64,000 nt of DNA from Loripinus fragilis. Taxonomy: Eukaryota > Mollusca > Bivalvia > Lucinida > Lucinidae. This document shows, in pieces, positions 9,816 through 23,719 of the stretch. Each line of letters begins with the position of its first letter. Within the stretch, counting starts at the first letter, position 1. Under the pieces are notes generated by a model that made no database searches, was not told the origin of the DNA, and was given only the letters and a program-made list of their open reading frames with translations. Both the position numbers and the translations under genes were made by a program. The stretch covers positions 72,503,471-72,567,470 of the forward strand of contig OZ026527.1 of the NCBI GenBank assembly GCA_964019695.1. The letters run 5' to 3'.

Positions 9816-10633
9816 GAAGATCTTCCCATTAGGCCCCATTAGGCCACAGTAGCCGAACCGGCCTAAAACTTGCGCGGGTCACTTTCACGGACGGGCTCAA
9901 AACTGGTGCCAGAAGTTAGCCCCCGACCAGTGCTTCATTGTGAGGCATTGCGTAAAATTTTCCGTCCCCCGAGTGCCGAGCAATAGCCCCTGAAAGGGCT
10001 TTCGGCACAATTTTCACGCCCTTATTTGAGCCACTTGTAGCCGAAGGAATTTTGCGCAAATGACTGAGAGGTGCTCCTGGGCACTGCTCATCACTTTGCA
10101 ATAGGTTCCGGGGCTTTTCGCGAAGGTCGCGTTTTCTCAAACTTTGAGGGCATTAGTGGGTGGGGTGTGAAAACCTCCGAATGCATGGTTCTCAGCTCCT
10201 GCTGTGGGCAGCAAGCCAATTTTTTTTCCAAAATGTTGACCTATAAAAGAGCTTACTCGGGTGTGAAAATTATCATTGTGCGCGCGCGCCCCGGACCGCA
10301 ATTATGATATTTCCTGTTTTCCCATAGGGCCCAAGGCAAATGGGGATAGCGGTTGTACGCGCTTTCTAAGGCTCTGACCGCTTTTAGATTTTGCACGCGG
10401 ATAGGGCCCACAGAGGCGCAGGTATTGCCATGCGCACCCGCCCGCAACAATGTTTCGATACCGAGTTATCAGGGTGTGGAAGTCCGCCGCCCCGAAGCTT
10501 TACGCGCTTCCGTCTCGCGAACCACCATTTTCATCATGCCCACACGGGCATCAGTTTGTAGTACGGGAGGCCGTCTACAAATGGTGAAAATTTCAAAGCG
10601 TTCCGTCGGGAAATTAAAAAGTTATGAGCATTA
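9816..10633 (+). repeat. Unit 13
   Basis: CpG transitions A9899 and A10471. The first (unit position 84) recurs at 25439, 29527, 45886 and 57337. Confidence 0.9.
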
Positions 10634-11451
10634 GAAGATCTTCCCATTAGGCCCCATTAGGCCACAGTAGCCGAACCGGCCTAAAACTTGCGCGGGTCAC
10701 TTTCACGGACGGGCTCGAAACTGGTGCCAGAAGTTAGCCCCCGACCAGTGCTTCATTGTGAGGCATTGCGTAAAATTTTCCGTCCCCCGAGTGCCGAGCA
10801 ATAGCCCCTGAAAGGGCTTTCGGCACAATTTTCACGCCCTTATTTGAGCCACTTGTAGCCGAAGGAATTTTGCGCAAATGACTGAGAGGTGCTCCTGGGC
10901 ACTGCTCATCACTTTGCAATAGGTTCCGGGGCTTTTCGCGAAGGTCGCGTTTTCTCAAACTTTGAGGGCATTAGTGGGTGGGGTGTGAAAACCTCCGAAT
11001 GCATGGTTCTCAGCTCCTGCTGTGGGCAGCAAGCCAATTTTTTTTCCAAAATGTTGACCTATAAAAGAGCTTACTCGGGTGTGAAAATTATCATTGTGCG
11101 CGCGCGCCCCGGACCGCAATTATGATATTTCCTGTTTTCCCATAGGGCCCAAGGCAAATGGGGATAGCGGTTGTACGCGCTTTCTAAGGCTCTGACCGCT
11201 TTTAGATTTTGCACGCGGATAGGGCCCACAGAGGCGCAGGTATTGCCATGCGCACCCGCCCGCAACAATGTTTCGATACCGAGTTATCGGGGTGTGGAAG
11301 TCCGCCGCCCCGAAGCTTTACGCGCTTCCGTCTCGCGAACCACCATTTTCATCATGCCCACACGGGCATCAGTTTGTAGTACGGGAGGCCGTCTACAAAT
11401 GGTGAAAATTTCAAAGCGTTCCGTCGGGAAATTAAAAAGTTATGAGCATTA
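10634..11451 (+). repeat. Unit 14, consensus
   Basis: No differences from the reference unit seen. Confidence 0.85.
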
Positions 11452-12269
11452 GAAGATCTTCCCATTAGGCCCCATTAGGCCACAGTAGCCGAACCGGCCT
11501 AAAACTTGCGCGGGTCACTTTCACGGACGGGCTTGAAACTGGTGCCAGAAGTTAGCCCCCGACCAGTGCTTCATTGTGAGGCATTGCGTAAAATTTTCCG
11601 TCCCCCGAGTGCCGAGCAATAGCCCCTGAAAGGGCTTTCGGCACAATTTTCACGCCCTTATTTGAGCCACTTGTAGCCGAAGGAATTTTGCGCAAATGAC
11701 TGAGAGGTGCTCCTGGGCACTGCTCATCACTTTGCAATAGGTTCCGGGGCTTTTCGCGAAGGTCGCGTTTTCTCAAACATTGAGGGCATTAGTGGGTGGG
11801 GTGTGAAAACCTCCGAATGCATGGTTCTCAGCTCCTGCTGTGGGCAGCAAGCCAATTTTTTTTCCAAAATGTTGACCTATAAAAGAGCTTACTCGGGTGT
11901 GAAAATTATCATTGTGCGCGCGCGCCCCGGACCGCAATTATGATATTTCCTGTTTTCCCATAGGGCCCAAGGCAAATGGGGATAGCGGTTGTACGCGCTT
12001 TCTAAGGCTCTGACCGCTTTTAGATTTTGCACGCGGATAGGGCCCACAGAGGCGCAGGTATTGCCATGCGCACCTGCCCGCAACAATGTTTCGATACCGA
12101 GTTATCGGGGTGTGGAAGTCCGCCGCCCCGAAGCTTTACGCGCTTCCGTCTCGCGAACCACCATTTTCATCATGCCCACACGGGCATCAGTTTGTAGTAC
12201 GGGAGGCCGTCTACAAATGGTGAAAATTTCAAAGCGTTCCGTCGGGAAATTAAAAAGTTATGAGCATTA
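11452..12269 (+). repeat. Unit 15
   Basis: T11534 (CpG, recurs at 36070), A11779, and T12075 (CpG, recurs at 21891). Confidence 0.9.
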
Positions 12270-14723
12270 GAAGATCTTCCCATTAGGCCCCATTAGGCCA
12301 CAGTAGCCGAACCGGCCTAAAACTTGCGCGGGTCACTTTCACGGACGGGCTCGAAACTGGTGCCAGAAGTTAGCCCCCGACCAGTGCTTCATTGTGAGGC
12401 ATTGCGTAAAATTTTCCGTCCCCCGAGTGCCGAGCAATAGCCCCTGAAAGGGCTTTCGGCACAATTTTCACGCCCTTATTTGAGCCACTTGTAGCCGAAG
12501 GAATTTTGCGCAAATGACTGAGAGGTGCTCCTGGGCACTGCTCATCACTTTGCAATAGGTTCCGGGGCTTTTCGCGAAGGTCGCGTTTTCTCAAACTTTG
12601 AGGGCATTAGTGGGTGGGGTGTGAAAACCTCCGAATGCATGGTTCTCAGCTCCTGCTGTGGGCAGCAAGCCAATTTTTTTTCCAAAATGTTGACCTATAA
12701 AAGAGCTTACTCGGGTGTGAAAATTATCATTGTGCGCGCGCGCCCCGGACCGCAATTATGATATTTCCTGTTTTCCCATAGGGCCCAAGGCAAATGGGGA
12801 TAGCGGTTGTACGCGCTTTCTAAGGCTCTGACCGCTTTTAGATTTTGCACGCGGATAGGGCCCACAGAGGCGCAGGTATTGCCATGCGCACCCGCCCGCA
12901 ACAATGTTTCGATACCGAGTTATCGGGGTGTGGAAGTCCGCCGCCCCGAAGCTTTACGCGCTTCCGTCTCGCGAACCACCATTTTCATCATGCCCACACG
13001 GGCATCAGTTTGTAGTACGGGAGGCCGTCTACAAATGGTGAAAATTTCAAAGCGTTCCGTCGGGAAATTAAAAAGTTATGAGCATTAGAAGATCTTCCCA
13101 TTAGGCCCCATTAGGCCACAGTAGCCGAACCGGCCTAAAACTTGCGCGGGTCACTTTCACGGACGGGCTCGAAACTGGTGCCAGAAGTTAGCCCCCGACC
13201 AGTGCTTCATTGTGAGGCATTGCGTAAAATTTTCCGTCCCCCGAGTGCCGAGCAATAGCCCCTGAAAGGGCTTTCGGCACAATTTTCACGCCCTTATTTG
13301 AGCCACTTGTAGCCGAAGGAATTTTGCGCAAATGACTGAGAGGTGCTCCTGGGCACTGCTCATCACTTTGCAATAGGTTCCGGGGCTTTTCGCGAAGGTC
13401 GCGTTTTCTCAAACTTTGAGGGCATTAGTGGGTGGGGTGTGAAAACCTCCGAATGCATGGTTCTCAGCTCCTGCTGTGGGCAGCAAGCCAATTTTTTTTC
13501 CAAAATGTTGACCTATAAAAGAGCTTACTCGGGTGTGAAAATTATCATTGTGCGCGCGCGCCCCGGACCGCAATTATGATATTTCCTGTTTTCCCATAGG
13601 GCCCAAGGCAAATGGGGATAGCGGTTGTACGCGCTTTCTAAGGCTCTGACCGCTTTTAGATTTTGCACGCGGATAGGGCCCACAGAGGCGCAGGTATTGC
13701 CATGCGCACCCGCCCGCAACAATGTTTCGATACCGAGTTATCGGGGTGTGGAAGTCCGCCGCCCCGAAGCTTTACGCGCTTCCGTCTCGCGAACCACCAT
13801 TTTCATCATGCCCACACGGGCATCAGTTTGTAGTACGGGAGGCCGTCTACAAATGGTGAAAATTTCAAAGCGTTCCGTCGGGAAATTAAAAAGTTATGAG
13901 CATTAGAAGATCTTCCCATTAGGCCCCATTAGGCCACAGTAGCCGAACCGGCCTAAAACTTGCGCGGGTCACTTTCACGGACGGGCTCGAAACTGGTGCC
14001 AGAAGTTAGCCCCCGACCAGTGCTTCATTGTGAGGCATTGCGTAAAATTTTCCGTCCCCCGAGTGCCGAGCAATAGCCCCTGAAAGGGCTTTCGGCACAA
14101 TTTTCACGCCCTTATTTGAGCCACTTGTAGCCGAAGGAATTTTGCGCAAATGACTGAGAGGTGCTCCTGGGCACTGCTCATCACTTTGCAATAGGTTCCG
14201 GGGCTTTTCGCGAAGGTCGCGTTTTCTCAAACTTTGAGGGCATTAGTGGGTGGGGTGTGAAAACCTCCGAATGCATGGTTCTCAGCTCCTGCTGTGGGCA
14301 GCAAGCCAATTTTTTTTCCAAAATGTTGACCTATAAAAGAGCTTACTCGGGTGTGAAAATTATCATTGTGCGCGCGCGCCCCGGACCGCAATTATGATAT
14401 TTCCTGTTTTCCCATAGGGCCCAAGGCAAATGGGGATAGCGGTTGTACGCGCTTTCTAAGGCTCTGACCGCTTTTAGATTTTGCACGCGGATAGGGCCCA
14501 CAGAGGCGCAGGTATTGCCATGCGCACCCGCCCGCAACAATGTTTCGATACCGAGTTATCGGGGTGTGGAAGTCCGCCGCCCCGAAGCTTTACGCGCTTC
14601 CGTCTCGCGAACCACCATTTTCATCATGCCCACACGGGCATCAGTTTGTAGTACGGGAGGCCGTCTACAAATGGTGAAAATTTCAAAGCGTTCCGTCGGG
14701 AAATTAAAAAGTTATGAGCATTA
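12270..14723 (+). repeat. Units 16-18, consensus
   Basis: Three consecutive units with no differences seen, among the most homogeneous stretches outside the duplicated block. Confidence 0.85.
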
Positions 14724-16359
14724 GAAGATCTTCCCATTAGGCCCCATTAGGCCACAGTAGCCGAACCGGCCTAAAACTTGCGCGGGTCACTTTCACGGAC
14801 GGGCTCGAAACTGGTGCCAGAAGTTAGCCCCCGACCAGTGCTTCATTGTGAGGCATTGCGTAAAATTTTCCGTCCCCCGAGTGCCGAGCAATAGCCCCTG
14901 AAAGGGCTTTCGGCACAATTTTCACGCCCTTATTTGAGCCACTTGTAGCCGAAGGAATTTTGCGCAAATGACTGAGAGGTGCTCCTGGGCACTGCTCATC
15001 ACTTTGCAATAGGTTCAGGGGCTTTTCGCGAAGGTCGCGTTTTCTCAAACTTTGAGGGCATTAGTGGGTGGGGTGTGAAAACCTCCGAATGCATGGTTCT
15101 CAGCTCCTGCTGTGGGCAGCAAGCCAATTTTTTTTCCAAAATGTTGACCTATAAAAGAGCTTACTCGGGTGTGAAAATTATCATTGTGCGCGCGCGCCCC
15201 GGACCGCAATTATGATATTTCCTGTTTTCCCATAGGGCCCAAGGCAAATGGGGATAGCGGTTGTACGCGCTTTCTAAGGCTCTGACCGCTTTTAGATTTT
15301 GCACGCGGATAGGGCCCACAGAGGCGCAGGTATTGCCATGCGCACCCGCCCGCAACAATGTTTCGATACCGAGTTATCGGGGTGTGGAAGTCCGCCGCCC
15401 CGAAGCTTTACGCGCTTCCGTCTCGCGAACCACCATTTTCATCATGCCCACACGGGCATCAGTTTGTAGTACGGGAGGCCGTCTACAAATGGTGAAAATT
15501 TCAAAGCGTTCCGTCGGGAAATTAAAAAGTTATGAGCATTAGAAGATCTTCCCATTAGGCCCCATTAGGCCACAGTAGCCGAACCGGCCTAAAACTTGCG
15601 CGGGTCACTTTCACGGACGGGCTCGAAACTGGTGCCAGAAGTTAGCCCCCGACCAGTGCTTCATTGTGAGGCATTGCGTAAAATTTTCCGTCCCCCGAGT
15701 GCCGAGCAATAGCCCCTGAAAGGGCTTTCGGCACAATTTTCACGCCCTTATTTGAGCCACTTGTAGCCGAAGGAATTTTGCGCAAATGACTGAGAGGTGC
15801 TCCTGGGCACTGCTCATCACTTTGCAATAGGTTCCGGGGCTTTTCGCGAAGGTCGCGTTTTCTCAAACTTTGAGGGCATTAGTGGGTGGGGTGTGAAAAC
15901 CTCCGAATGCATGGTTCTCAGCTCCTGCTGTGGGCAGCAAGCCAATTTTTTTTCCAAAATGTTGACCTATAAAAGAGCTTACTCGGGTGTGAAAATTATC
16001 ATTGTGCGCGCGCGCCCCGGACCGCAATTATGATATTTCCTGTTTTCCCATAGGGCCCAAGGCAAATGGGGATAGCGGTTGTACGCGCTTTCTAAGGCTC
16101 TGACCGCTTTTAGATTTTGCACGCGGATAGGGCCCACAGAGGCGCAGGTATTGCCATGCGCACCCGCCCGCAACAATGTTTCGATACCGAGTTATCGGGG
16201 TGTGGAAGTCCGCCGCCCCGAAGCTTTACGCGCTTCCGTCTCGCGAACCACCATTTTCATCATGCCCACACGGGCATCAGTTTGTAGTACGGGAGGCCGT
16301 CTACAAATGGTGAAAATTTCAAAGCGTTCCGTCGGGAAATTAAAAAGTTATGAGCATTA
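14724..16359 (+). repeat. Units 19-20
   Basis: One transversion, A15017, in the first unit. The second is consensus. Confidence 0.85.
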
Positions 16360-17177
16360 GAAGATCTTCCCATTAGGCCCCATTAGGCCACAGTAGCCGA
16401 ACCGGCCTAAAACTTGCGCGGGTCACTTTCACGGACGGGCTCGAAACTGGTGCCAGAAGTTAGCCCCCGACCAGTGCTTCATTGTGAGGCATTGCGTAAA
16501 ATTTTCCGTCCCCCGAGTGCCGAGCAATAGCCCCTGAAAGGGCTTTCGGCACAATTTTCACGCCCTTATTTGAGCCACTTGTAGCCGAAGGAATTTTGCG
16601 CAAATGACTGAGAGGTGCTCCTGGGCACTGCTCATCACTTTGCAATAGGTTCCGGGGCTTTTCGCGAGGGTCGCGTTTTCTCAAACTTTGAGGGCATTAG
16701 TGGGTGGGGTGTGAAAACCTCCGAATGCATGGTTCTCAGCTCCTGCTGTGGGCAGCAAGCCAATTTTTTTTCCAAAATGTTGACCTATAAAAGAGCTTAC
16801 TCGGGTGTGAAAATTATCATTGTGCGCGTGCGCCCCGGACCGCAATTATGATATTTCCTGTTTTCCCATAGGGCCCAAGGCAAATGGGGATAGCGGTTGT
16901 ACGCGCTTTCTAAGGCTCTGACCGCTTTTAGATTTTGCACGCGGATAGGGCCCACAGAGGCGCAGGTATTGCCATGCGCACCCGCCCGCAACAATGTTTC
17001 GATACCGAGTTATCGGGGTGTGGAAGTCCGCCGCCCCGAAGCTTTACGCGCTTCCGTCTCGCGAACCACCATTTTCATCATGCCCACACGGGCATCAGTT
17101 TGTAGTACGGGAGGCCGTCTACAAATGGTGAAAATTTCAAAGCGTTCCGTCGGGAAATTAAAAAGTTATGAGCATTA
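16360..17177 (+). repeat. Unit 21
   Basis: G16668 (A-to-G) and T16829 (CpG transition in the alternating CG tract). Confidence 0.9.
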
Positions 17178-17995
17178 GAAGATCTTCCCATTAGGCCCCA
17201 TTAGGCCACAGTAGCCGAACCGGCCTAAAACTTGCGCGGGTCACTTTCACGGACGGGCTCGAAACTGGTGCCAGAAGTTAGCCCCGGACCAGTGCTTCAT
17301 TGTGAGGCATTGCGTAAAATTTTCCGTCCCCCGAGTGCCGAGCAATAGCCCCTGAAAGGGCTTTCGGCACAATTTTCACGCCCTTATTTGAGCCACTTGT
17401 AGCCGAAGGAATTTTGCGCAAATGACTGAGAGGTGCTCCTGGGCACTGCTCATCACTTTGCAATAGGTTCCGGGGCTTTTCGCGAAGGTCGCGTTTTCTC
17501 AAACTTTGAGGGCATTAGTGGGTGGGGTGTGAAAACCTCCGAATGCATGGTTCTCAGCTCCTGCTGTGGGCAGCAAGCCAATTTTTTTTCCAAAATGTTG
17601 ACCTATAAAAGAGCTTACTCGGGTGTGAAAATTATCATTGTGCGCGCGCGCCCCGGACCGCAATTATGATATTTCCTGTTTTCCCATAGGGCCCAAGGCA
17701 AATGGGGATAGCGGTTGTACGCGCTTTCTAAGGCTCTGACCGCTTTTAGATTTTGCACGCGGATAGGGCCCACAGAGGCGCAGGTATTGCCATGCGCACC
17801 CGCCCGCAACAATGTTTCGATACCGAGTTATCGGGGTGTGGAAGTCCGCCGCCCCGAAGCTTTACGCGCTTCCGTCTCGCGAACCACCATTTTCATCATG
17901 CCCGCACGGGCATCAGTTTGTAGTACGGGAGGCCGTCTACAAATGGTGAAAATTTCAAAGCGTTCCGTCGGGAAATTAAAAAGTTATGAGCATTA
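17178..17995 (+). repeat. Unit 22
   Basis: G17286 (C-to-G) and G17904 (A-to-G in a hairpin loop). Confidence 0.9.
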
Positions 17996-18813
17996 GAAGA
18001 TCTTCCCATTAGGCCCCATTAGGCCACAGTAGCCGAACCGGCCTAAAACTTGCGCGGGTCACTTTCACGGACGGGCTCGAAACTGGTGCCAGAAGTTAGC
18101 CCCCGACCAGTGCTTCATTGTGAGGCATTGCGTAAAATTTTCCGTCCCCCGAGTGCCGAGCAATAGCCCCTGAAAGGGCTTTCGGCACAATTTTCACGCC
18201 CTTATTTGAGCCACTTGTAGCCGAAGGAATTTTGCGCAAATGACTGAGAGGTGCTCCTGGGCACTGCTCATCACTTTGCAATAGGTTCCGGGGCTTTTCG
18301 CGAAGGTCGCGTTTTCTCAAACTTTGAGGGCATTAGTGGGTGGGGTGTGAAAACCTCCGAATGCATGGTTCTCAGCTCCTGCTGTGGGCAGCAAGCCAAT
18401 TTTTTTTCCAAAATGTTGACCTATAAAAGAGCTTACTCGGGTGTGAAAATTATCATTGTGCGCGCGCGCCCCGGACCGCAATTATGATATTTCCTGTTTT
18501 CCCATAGGGCCCAAGGCAAATGGGGATAGCGGTTGTATGCGCTTTCTAAGGCTCTGACCGCTTTTAGATTTTGCACGCGGATAGGGCCCACAGAGGCGCA
18601 GGTATTGCCATGCGCACCCGCCCGCAACAATGTTTCGATACCGAGTTATCGGGGTGTGGAAGTCCGCCGCCCCGAAGCTTTACGCGCTTCCGTCTCGCGA
18701 ACCACCATTTTCATCATGCCCACACGGGCATCAGTTTGTAGTACGGGAGGCCGTCTACAAATGGTGAAAATTTCAAAGCGTTCCGTCGGGAAATTAAAAA
18801 GTTATGAGCATTA
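17996..18813 (+). repeat. Unit 23
   Basis: T18538, a CpG transition shared with the units at 5727 and 7362. Confidence 0.9.
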
Positions 18814-19631
18814 GAAGATCTTCCCATTAGGCCCCATTAGGCCACAGTAGCCGAACCGGCCTAAAACTTGCGCGGGTCACTTTCACGGACGGGCTCGAAA
18901 CTGGTGCCAGAAGTTAGCCCCCGACCAGTGCTTCATTGTGAGGCATTGCGTAAAATTTTCCATCCCCCGAGTGCCGAGCAATAGCCCCTGAAAGGGCTTT
19001 CGGCACAATTTTCACGCCCTTATTTGAGCCACTTGTAGCCGAAGGAATTTTGCGCAAATGACTGAGAGGTGCTCCTGGGCACTGCTCATCACTTTGCAAT
19101 AGGTTCCGGGGCTTTTCGCGAAGGTCGCGTTTTCTCAAACTTTGAGGGCATTAGTGGGTGGGGTGTGAAAACCTCCGAATGCATGGTTCTCAGCTCCTGC
19201 TGTGGGCAGCAAGCCAATTTTTTTTCCAAAATGTTGACCTATAAAAGAGCTTACTCGGGTGTGAAAATTATCATTGTGCGCGCGCGCCCCGGACCGCAAT
19301 TATGATATTTCCTGTTTTCCCATAGGGCCCAAGGCAAATGGGGATAGCGGTTGTACGCGCTTTCTAAGGCTCTGACCGCTTTTAGATTTTGCACGCGGAT
19401 AGGGCCCACAGAGGCGCAGGTATTGCCATGCGCACCCGCCCGCAACAATGTTTCGATACCGAGTTATCGGGGTGTGGAAGTCCGCCGCCCCGAAGCTTTA
19501 CGCGCTTCCGTCTCGCGAACCACCATTTTCATCATGCCCACACGGGCATCAGTTTGTAGTACGGGAGGCCGTCTACAAATGGTGAAAATTTCAAAGCGTT
19601 CCGTCGGGAAAATAAAAAGTTATGAGCATTA
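18814..19631 (+). repeat. Unit 24, linked to unit 30
   Basis: A18962 (CpG transition) and A19612 (T-to-A). Both occur together in the unit at 23720, six units downstream. Confidence 0.9.
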
Positions 19632-20449
19632 GAAGATCTTCCCATTAGGCCCCATTAGGCCACAGTAGCCGAACCGGCCTAAAACTTGCGCGGGTCACTT
19701 TCACGGACGGGCTCGAAACTGGTGCCAGAAGTTAGCCCCCGACCAGTGCTTCATTGTGAGGCATTGCGTAAAATTTTCCGTCCCCCGAGTGCCGAGCAAT
19801 AGCCCCTGAAAGGGCTTTCGGCACAATTTTCACGCCCTTATTTGAGCCACTTGTAGCCGAAGGAATTTTGCGCAAATGACTGAGAGGTGCTCCTGGGCAC
19901 TGCTCATCACTTTGCAATAGGTTCCGGGGCTTTTCGCGAAGGTCGCGTTTTCTCAAACTTTGAGGGCATTAGTGGGTGGGGTGTGAAAACCTCCGAATGC
20001 ATGGTTCTCAGCTCCTGCTGTGGGCAGCAAGCCAATTTTTTTTTCCAAATGTTGACCTATAAAAGAGCTTACTCGGGTGTGAAAATTATCATTGTGCGCG
20101 CGCGCCCCGGACCGCAATTATGATATTTCCTGTTTTCCCATAGGGCCCAAGGCAAATGGGGATAGCGGTTGTACGCGCTTTCTAAGGCTCTGACCGCTTT
20201 TAGATTTTGCACGCGGATAGGGCCCACAGAGGCGCAGGTATTGCCATGCGCACCCGCCCGCAACAATGTTTCGATACCGAGTTATCGGGGTGTGGAAGTC
20301 CGCCGCCCCGAAGCTTTACGCGCTTCCGTCTCGCGAACCACCATTTTCATCATGCCCACACGGGCATCAGTTTGTAGTACGGGAGGCTGTCTACAAATGG
20401 TGAAAATTTCAAAGCGTTCCGTCGGGAAATTAAAAAGTTATGAGCATTA
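19632..20449 (+). repeat. Unit 25
   Basis: The T run is nine long (20036-20044) and the following A run is one shorter, leaving the length at 818. T20388 is a CpG transition. Confidence 0.9.
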
Positions 20450-21267
20450 GAAGATCTTCCCATTAGGCCCCATTAGGCCACAGTAGCCGAACCGGCCTAA
20501 AACTTGCGCGGGTCACTTTCACGGACGGGCTCGAAACTGGTGCCAGAAGTTAGCCCCCGACCAGTGCTTCATTGTGAGGCATTGCGTAAAATTTTCCGTC
20601 CCCCGAGTGCTGAGCAATAGCCCCTGAAAGGGCTTTCGGCACAATTTTCACGCCCTTATTTGAGCCACTTGTAGCCGAAGGAATTTTGCGCAAATGACTG
20701 AGAGGTGCTCCTGGGCACTGCTCATCACTTTGCAATAGGTTCCGGGGCTTTTCGCGAAGGTCGCGTTTTCTCAAACTTTGAGGGCATTAGTGGGTGGGGT
20801 GTGAAAACCTCCGAATGCATGGTTCTCAGCTCCTGCTGTGGGCAGCAAGCCAATTTTTTTTCCAAAATGTTGACCTATAAAAGAGCTTACTCGGGTGTGA
20901 AAATTATCATTGTGCGCGCGCGCCCCGGACCGCAATTATGATATTTCCTGTTTTCCCATAGGGCCCAAGGCAAATGGGGATAGCGGTTGTACGCGCTTTC
21001 TAAGGCTCTGACCGCTTTTAGATTTTGCACGCGGATAGGGCCCACAGAGGCGCAGGTATTGCCATGCGCACCCGCCCGCAACAATGTTTCGATACCGAGT
21101 TATCGGGGTGTGGAAGTCCGCCGCCCCGAAGCTTTACGCGCTTCCGTCTCGCGAACCACCATTTTCATCATGCCCACACGGGCATCAGTTTGTAGTACGG
21201 GAGGCCGTCTACAAATGGTGAAAATTTCAAAGCGTTCCGTCGGGAAATTAAAAAGTTATGAGCATTA
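20450..21267 (+). repeat. Unit 26
   Basis: T20611, a CpG transition in the outer stem of the compound hairpin. Confidence 0.9.
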
Positions 21268-22085
21268 GAAGATCTTCCCATTAGGCCCCATTAGGCCACA
21301 GTAGCCGAACCGGCCTAAAACTTGCGCGGGTCACTTTCACGGACGGGCTCGAAACTGGTGCCAGAAGTTAGCCCCCGACCAGTGCTTCATTGTGAGGCAT
21401 TGCCTAAAATTTTCCGTCCCCCGAGTGCCGAGCAATAGCCCCTGAAAGGGCTTTCGGCACAATTTTCACGCCCTTATTTGAGCCACTTGTAGCCGAAGGA
21501 ATTTTGCGCAAATGACTGAGAGGTGCTCCTGGGCACTGCTCATCACTTTGCAATAGGTTCCGGGGCTTTTCGCGAAGGTCGCGTTTTCTCAAACTTTGAG
21601 GGCATTAGTGGGTGGGGTGTGAAAACCTCCGAATGCATGGTTCTCAGCTCCTGCTGTGGGCAGCAAGCCAATTTTTTTTCCAAAATGTTGACCTATAAAA
21701 GAGCTTACTCGGGTGTGAAAATTATCATTGTGCGCGCGCGCCCCGGACCGCAATTATGATATTTCCTGTTTTCCCATAGGGCCCAAGGCAAATGGGGATA
21801 GCGGTTGTACGCGCTTTCTAAGGCTCTGACCGCTTTTAGATTTTGCACGCGGATAGGGCCCACAGAGGCGCAGGTATTGCCATGCGCACCTGCCCGCAAC
21901 AATGTTTCGATACCGAGTTATCGGGGTGTGGAAGTCCGCCGCCCCGAAGCTTTACGCGCTTCCGTCTCGCGAACCACCATTTTCATCATGCCCACACGGG
22001 CATCAGTTTGTAGTACGGGAGGCCGTCTACAAATGGTGAAAATTTCAAAGCGTTCCGTCGGGAAATTAAAAAGTTATGAGCATTA
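21268..22085 (+). repeat. Unit 27
   Basis: C21404 (G-to-C) and T21891 (CpG, shared with T12075 exactly 12 units or 9,816 bp upstream). Confidence 0.9.
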
Positions 22086-22903
22086 GAAGATCTTCCCATT
22101 AGGCCCCATTAGGCCACAGTAGCCGAACCGGCCTAAAACTTGCGCGGGTCACTTTCACGGACGGGCTCGAAACTGGTGCCAGAAGTTAGCCCCCGACCAG
22201 TGCTTCATTGTGAGGCATTGCGTAAAATTTTCCGTCCCCCGAGTGCCGAGCAATAGCCCCTGAAAGGGCTTTCGGCACAATTTTCACGCCCTTATTTGAG
22301 CCACTTGTAGCCGAAGGAATTTTGCGCAAATGACTGAGAGGTGCTCCTGGGCACTGCTCATCACTTTGCAATAGGTTCCGGGGCTATTCGCGAAGGTCGC
22401 GTTTTCTCAAACTTTGAGGGCATTAGTGGGTGGGGTGTGAAAACCTCCGAATGCATGGTTCTCAGCTCCTGCTGTGGGCAGCAAGCCAATTTTTTTTCCA
22501 AAATGTTGACCTATAAAAGAGCTTACTCGGGTGTGAAAATTATCATTGTGCGCGCGCGCCCCGGACCGCAATTATGATATTTCCTGTTTTCCCATAGGGC
22601 CCAAGGCAAATGGGGATAGCGGTTGTACGCGCTTTCTAAGGCTCTGACCGCTTTTAGATTTTGCACGCGGATAGGGCCCACAGAGGCGCAGGTATTGCCA
22701 TGCGCACCCGCCCGCAACAATGTTTCGATACCGAGTTATCGGGGTGTGGAAGTCCGCCGCCCCGAAGCTTTACGCGCTTCCGTCTCGCGAACCACCATTT
22801 TCATCATGCCCACACGGGCATCAGTTTGTAGTACGGGAGGCCGTCTACAAATGGTGAAAATTTCAAAGCGTTCCGTCGGGAAATTAAAAAGTTATGAGCA
22901 TTA
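22086..22903 (+). repeat. Unit 28
   Basis: One transversion, A22386. Confidence 0.9.
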
Positions 22904-23719
22904 GAAGATCTTCCCATTAGGCCCCATTAGGCCACAGTAGCCGAACCGGCCTAAAACTTGCGCGGGTCACTTTCACGGACGGGCTCGAAACTGGTGCCAG
23001 AAGTTAGCCCCCGACCAGTGCTTCATTGTGAGGCATTGCGTAAAATTTTCCGTCCCCCGAGTGCCGAGCAATAGCCCCTGAAAGGGCTTTCGGCACAATT
23101 TTCACGCCCTTATTTGAGCCACTTGTAGCCGAAGGAATTTTGCGCAAATGACTGAGAGGTGCTCCTGGGCACTGCTCATCACTTTGCAATAGGTTCCGGG
23201 GCTTTTCGCGAAGGTCGCGTTTTCTCAAACTTTGAGGGCATTAGTGGGTGGGGTGTGAAAACCTCCGAATGCATGGTTCTCAGCTCCTGCTGTGGGCAGC
23301 AAGCCAATTTTTTTCCAAAATGTTGACCTATAAAAGAGCTTACTCGGGTGTGAAAATTATCATTGTGCGCGCGCGCCCCGGACCGCAATTATGATATTTC
23401 CTGTTTTCCCATAGGCCCAAGGCAAATGGGGATAGCGGTTGTACGCGCTTTCTAAGGCTCTGACCGCTTTTAGATTTTGCACGCGGATAGGGCCCACAGA
23501 GGCGCAGGTATTGCCATGCGCACCCGCCCGCAACAATGTTTCGATACCGAGTTATCGGGGTGTGGAAGTCCGCCGCCCCGAAGCTTTACGCGCTTCCGTC
23601 TCGCGAACCACCATTTTCATCATGCCCACACGGGCATCAGTTTGTAGTACGGGAGGCCGTCTACAAATGGTGAAAATTTCAAAGCGTTCCGTCGGGAAAT
23701 TAAAAAGTTATGAGCATTA
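22904..23719 (+). repeat. Unit 29, 816 bp
   Basis: Two single-base losses: T7 at 23308-23314 and one G missing near 23415. The second also removes the first ApaI site. Confidence 0.9.
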
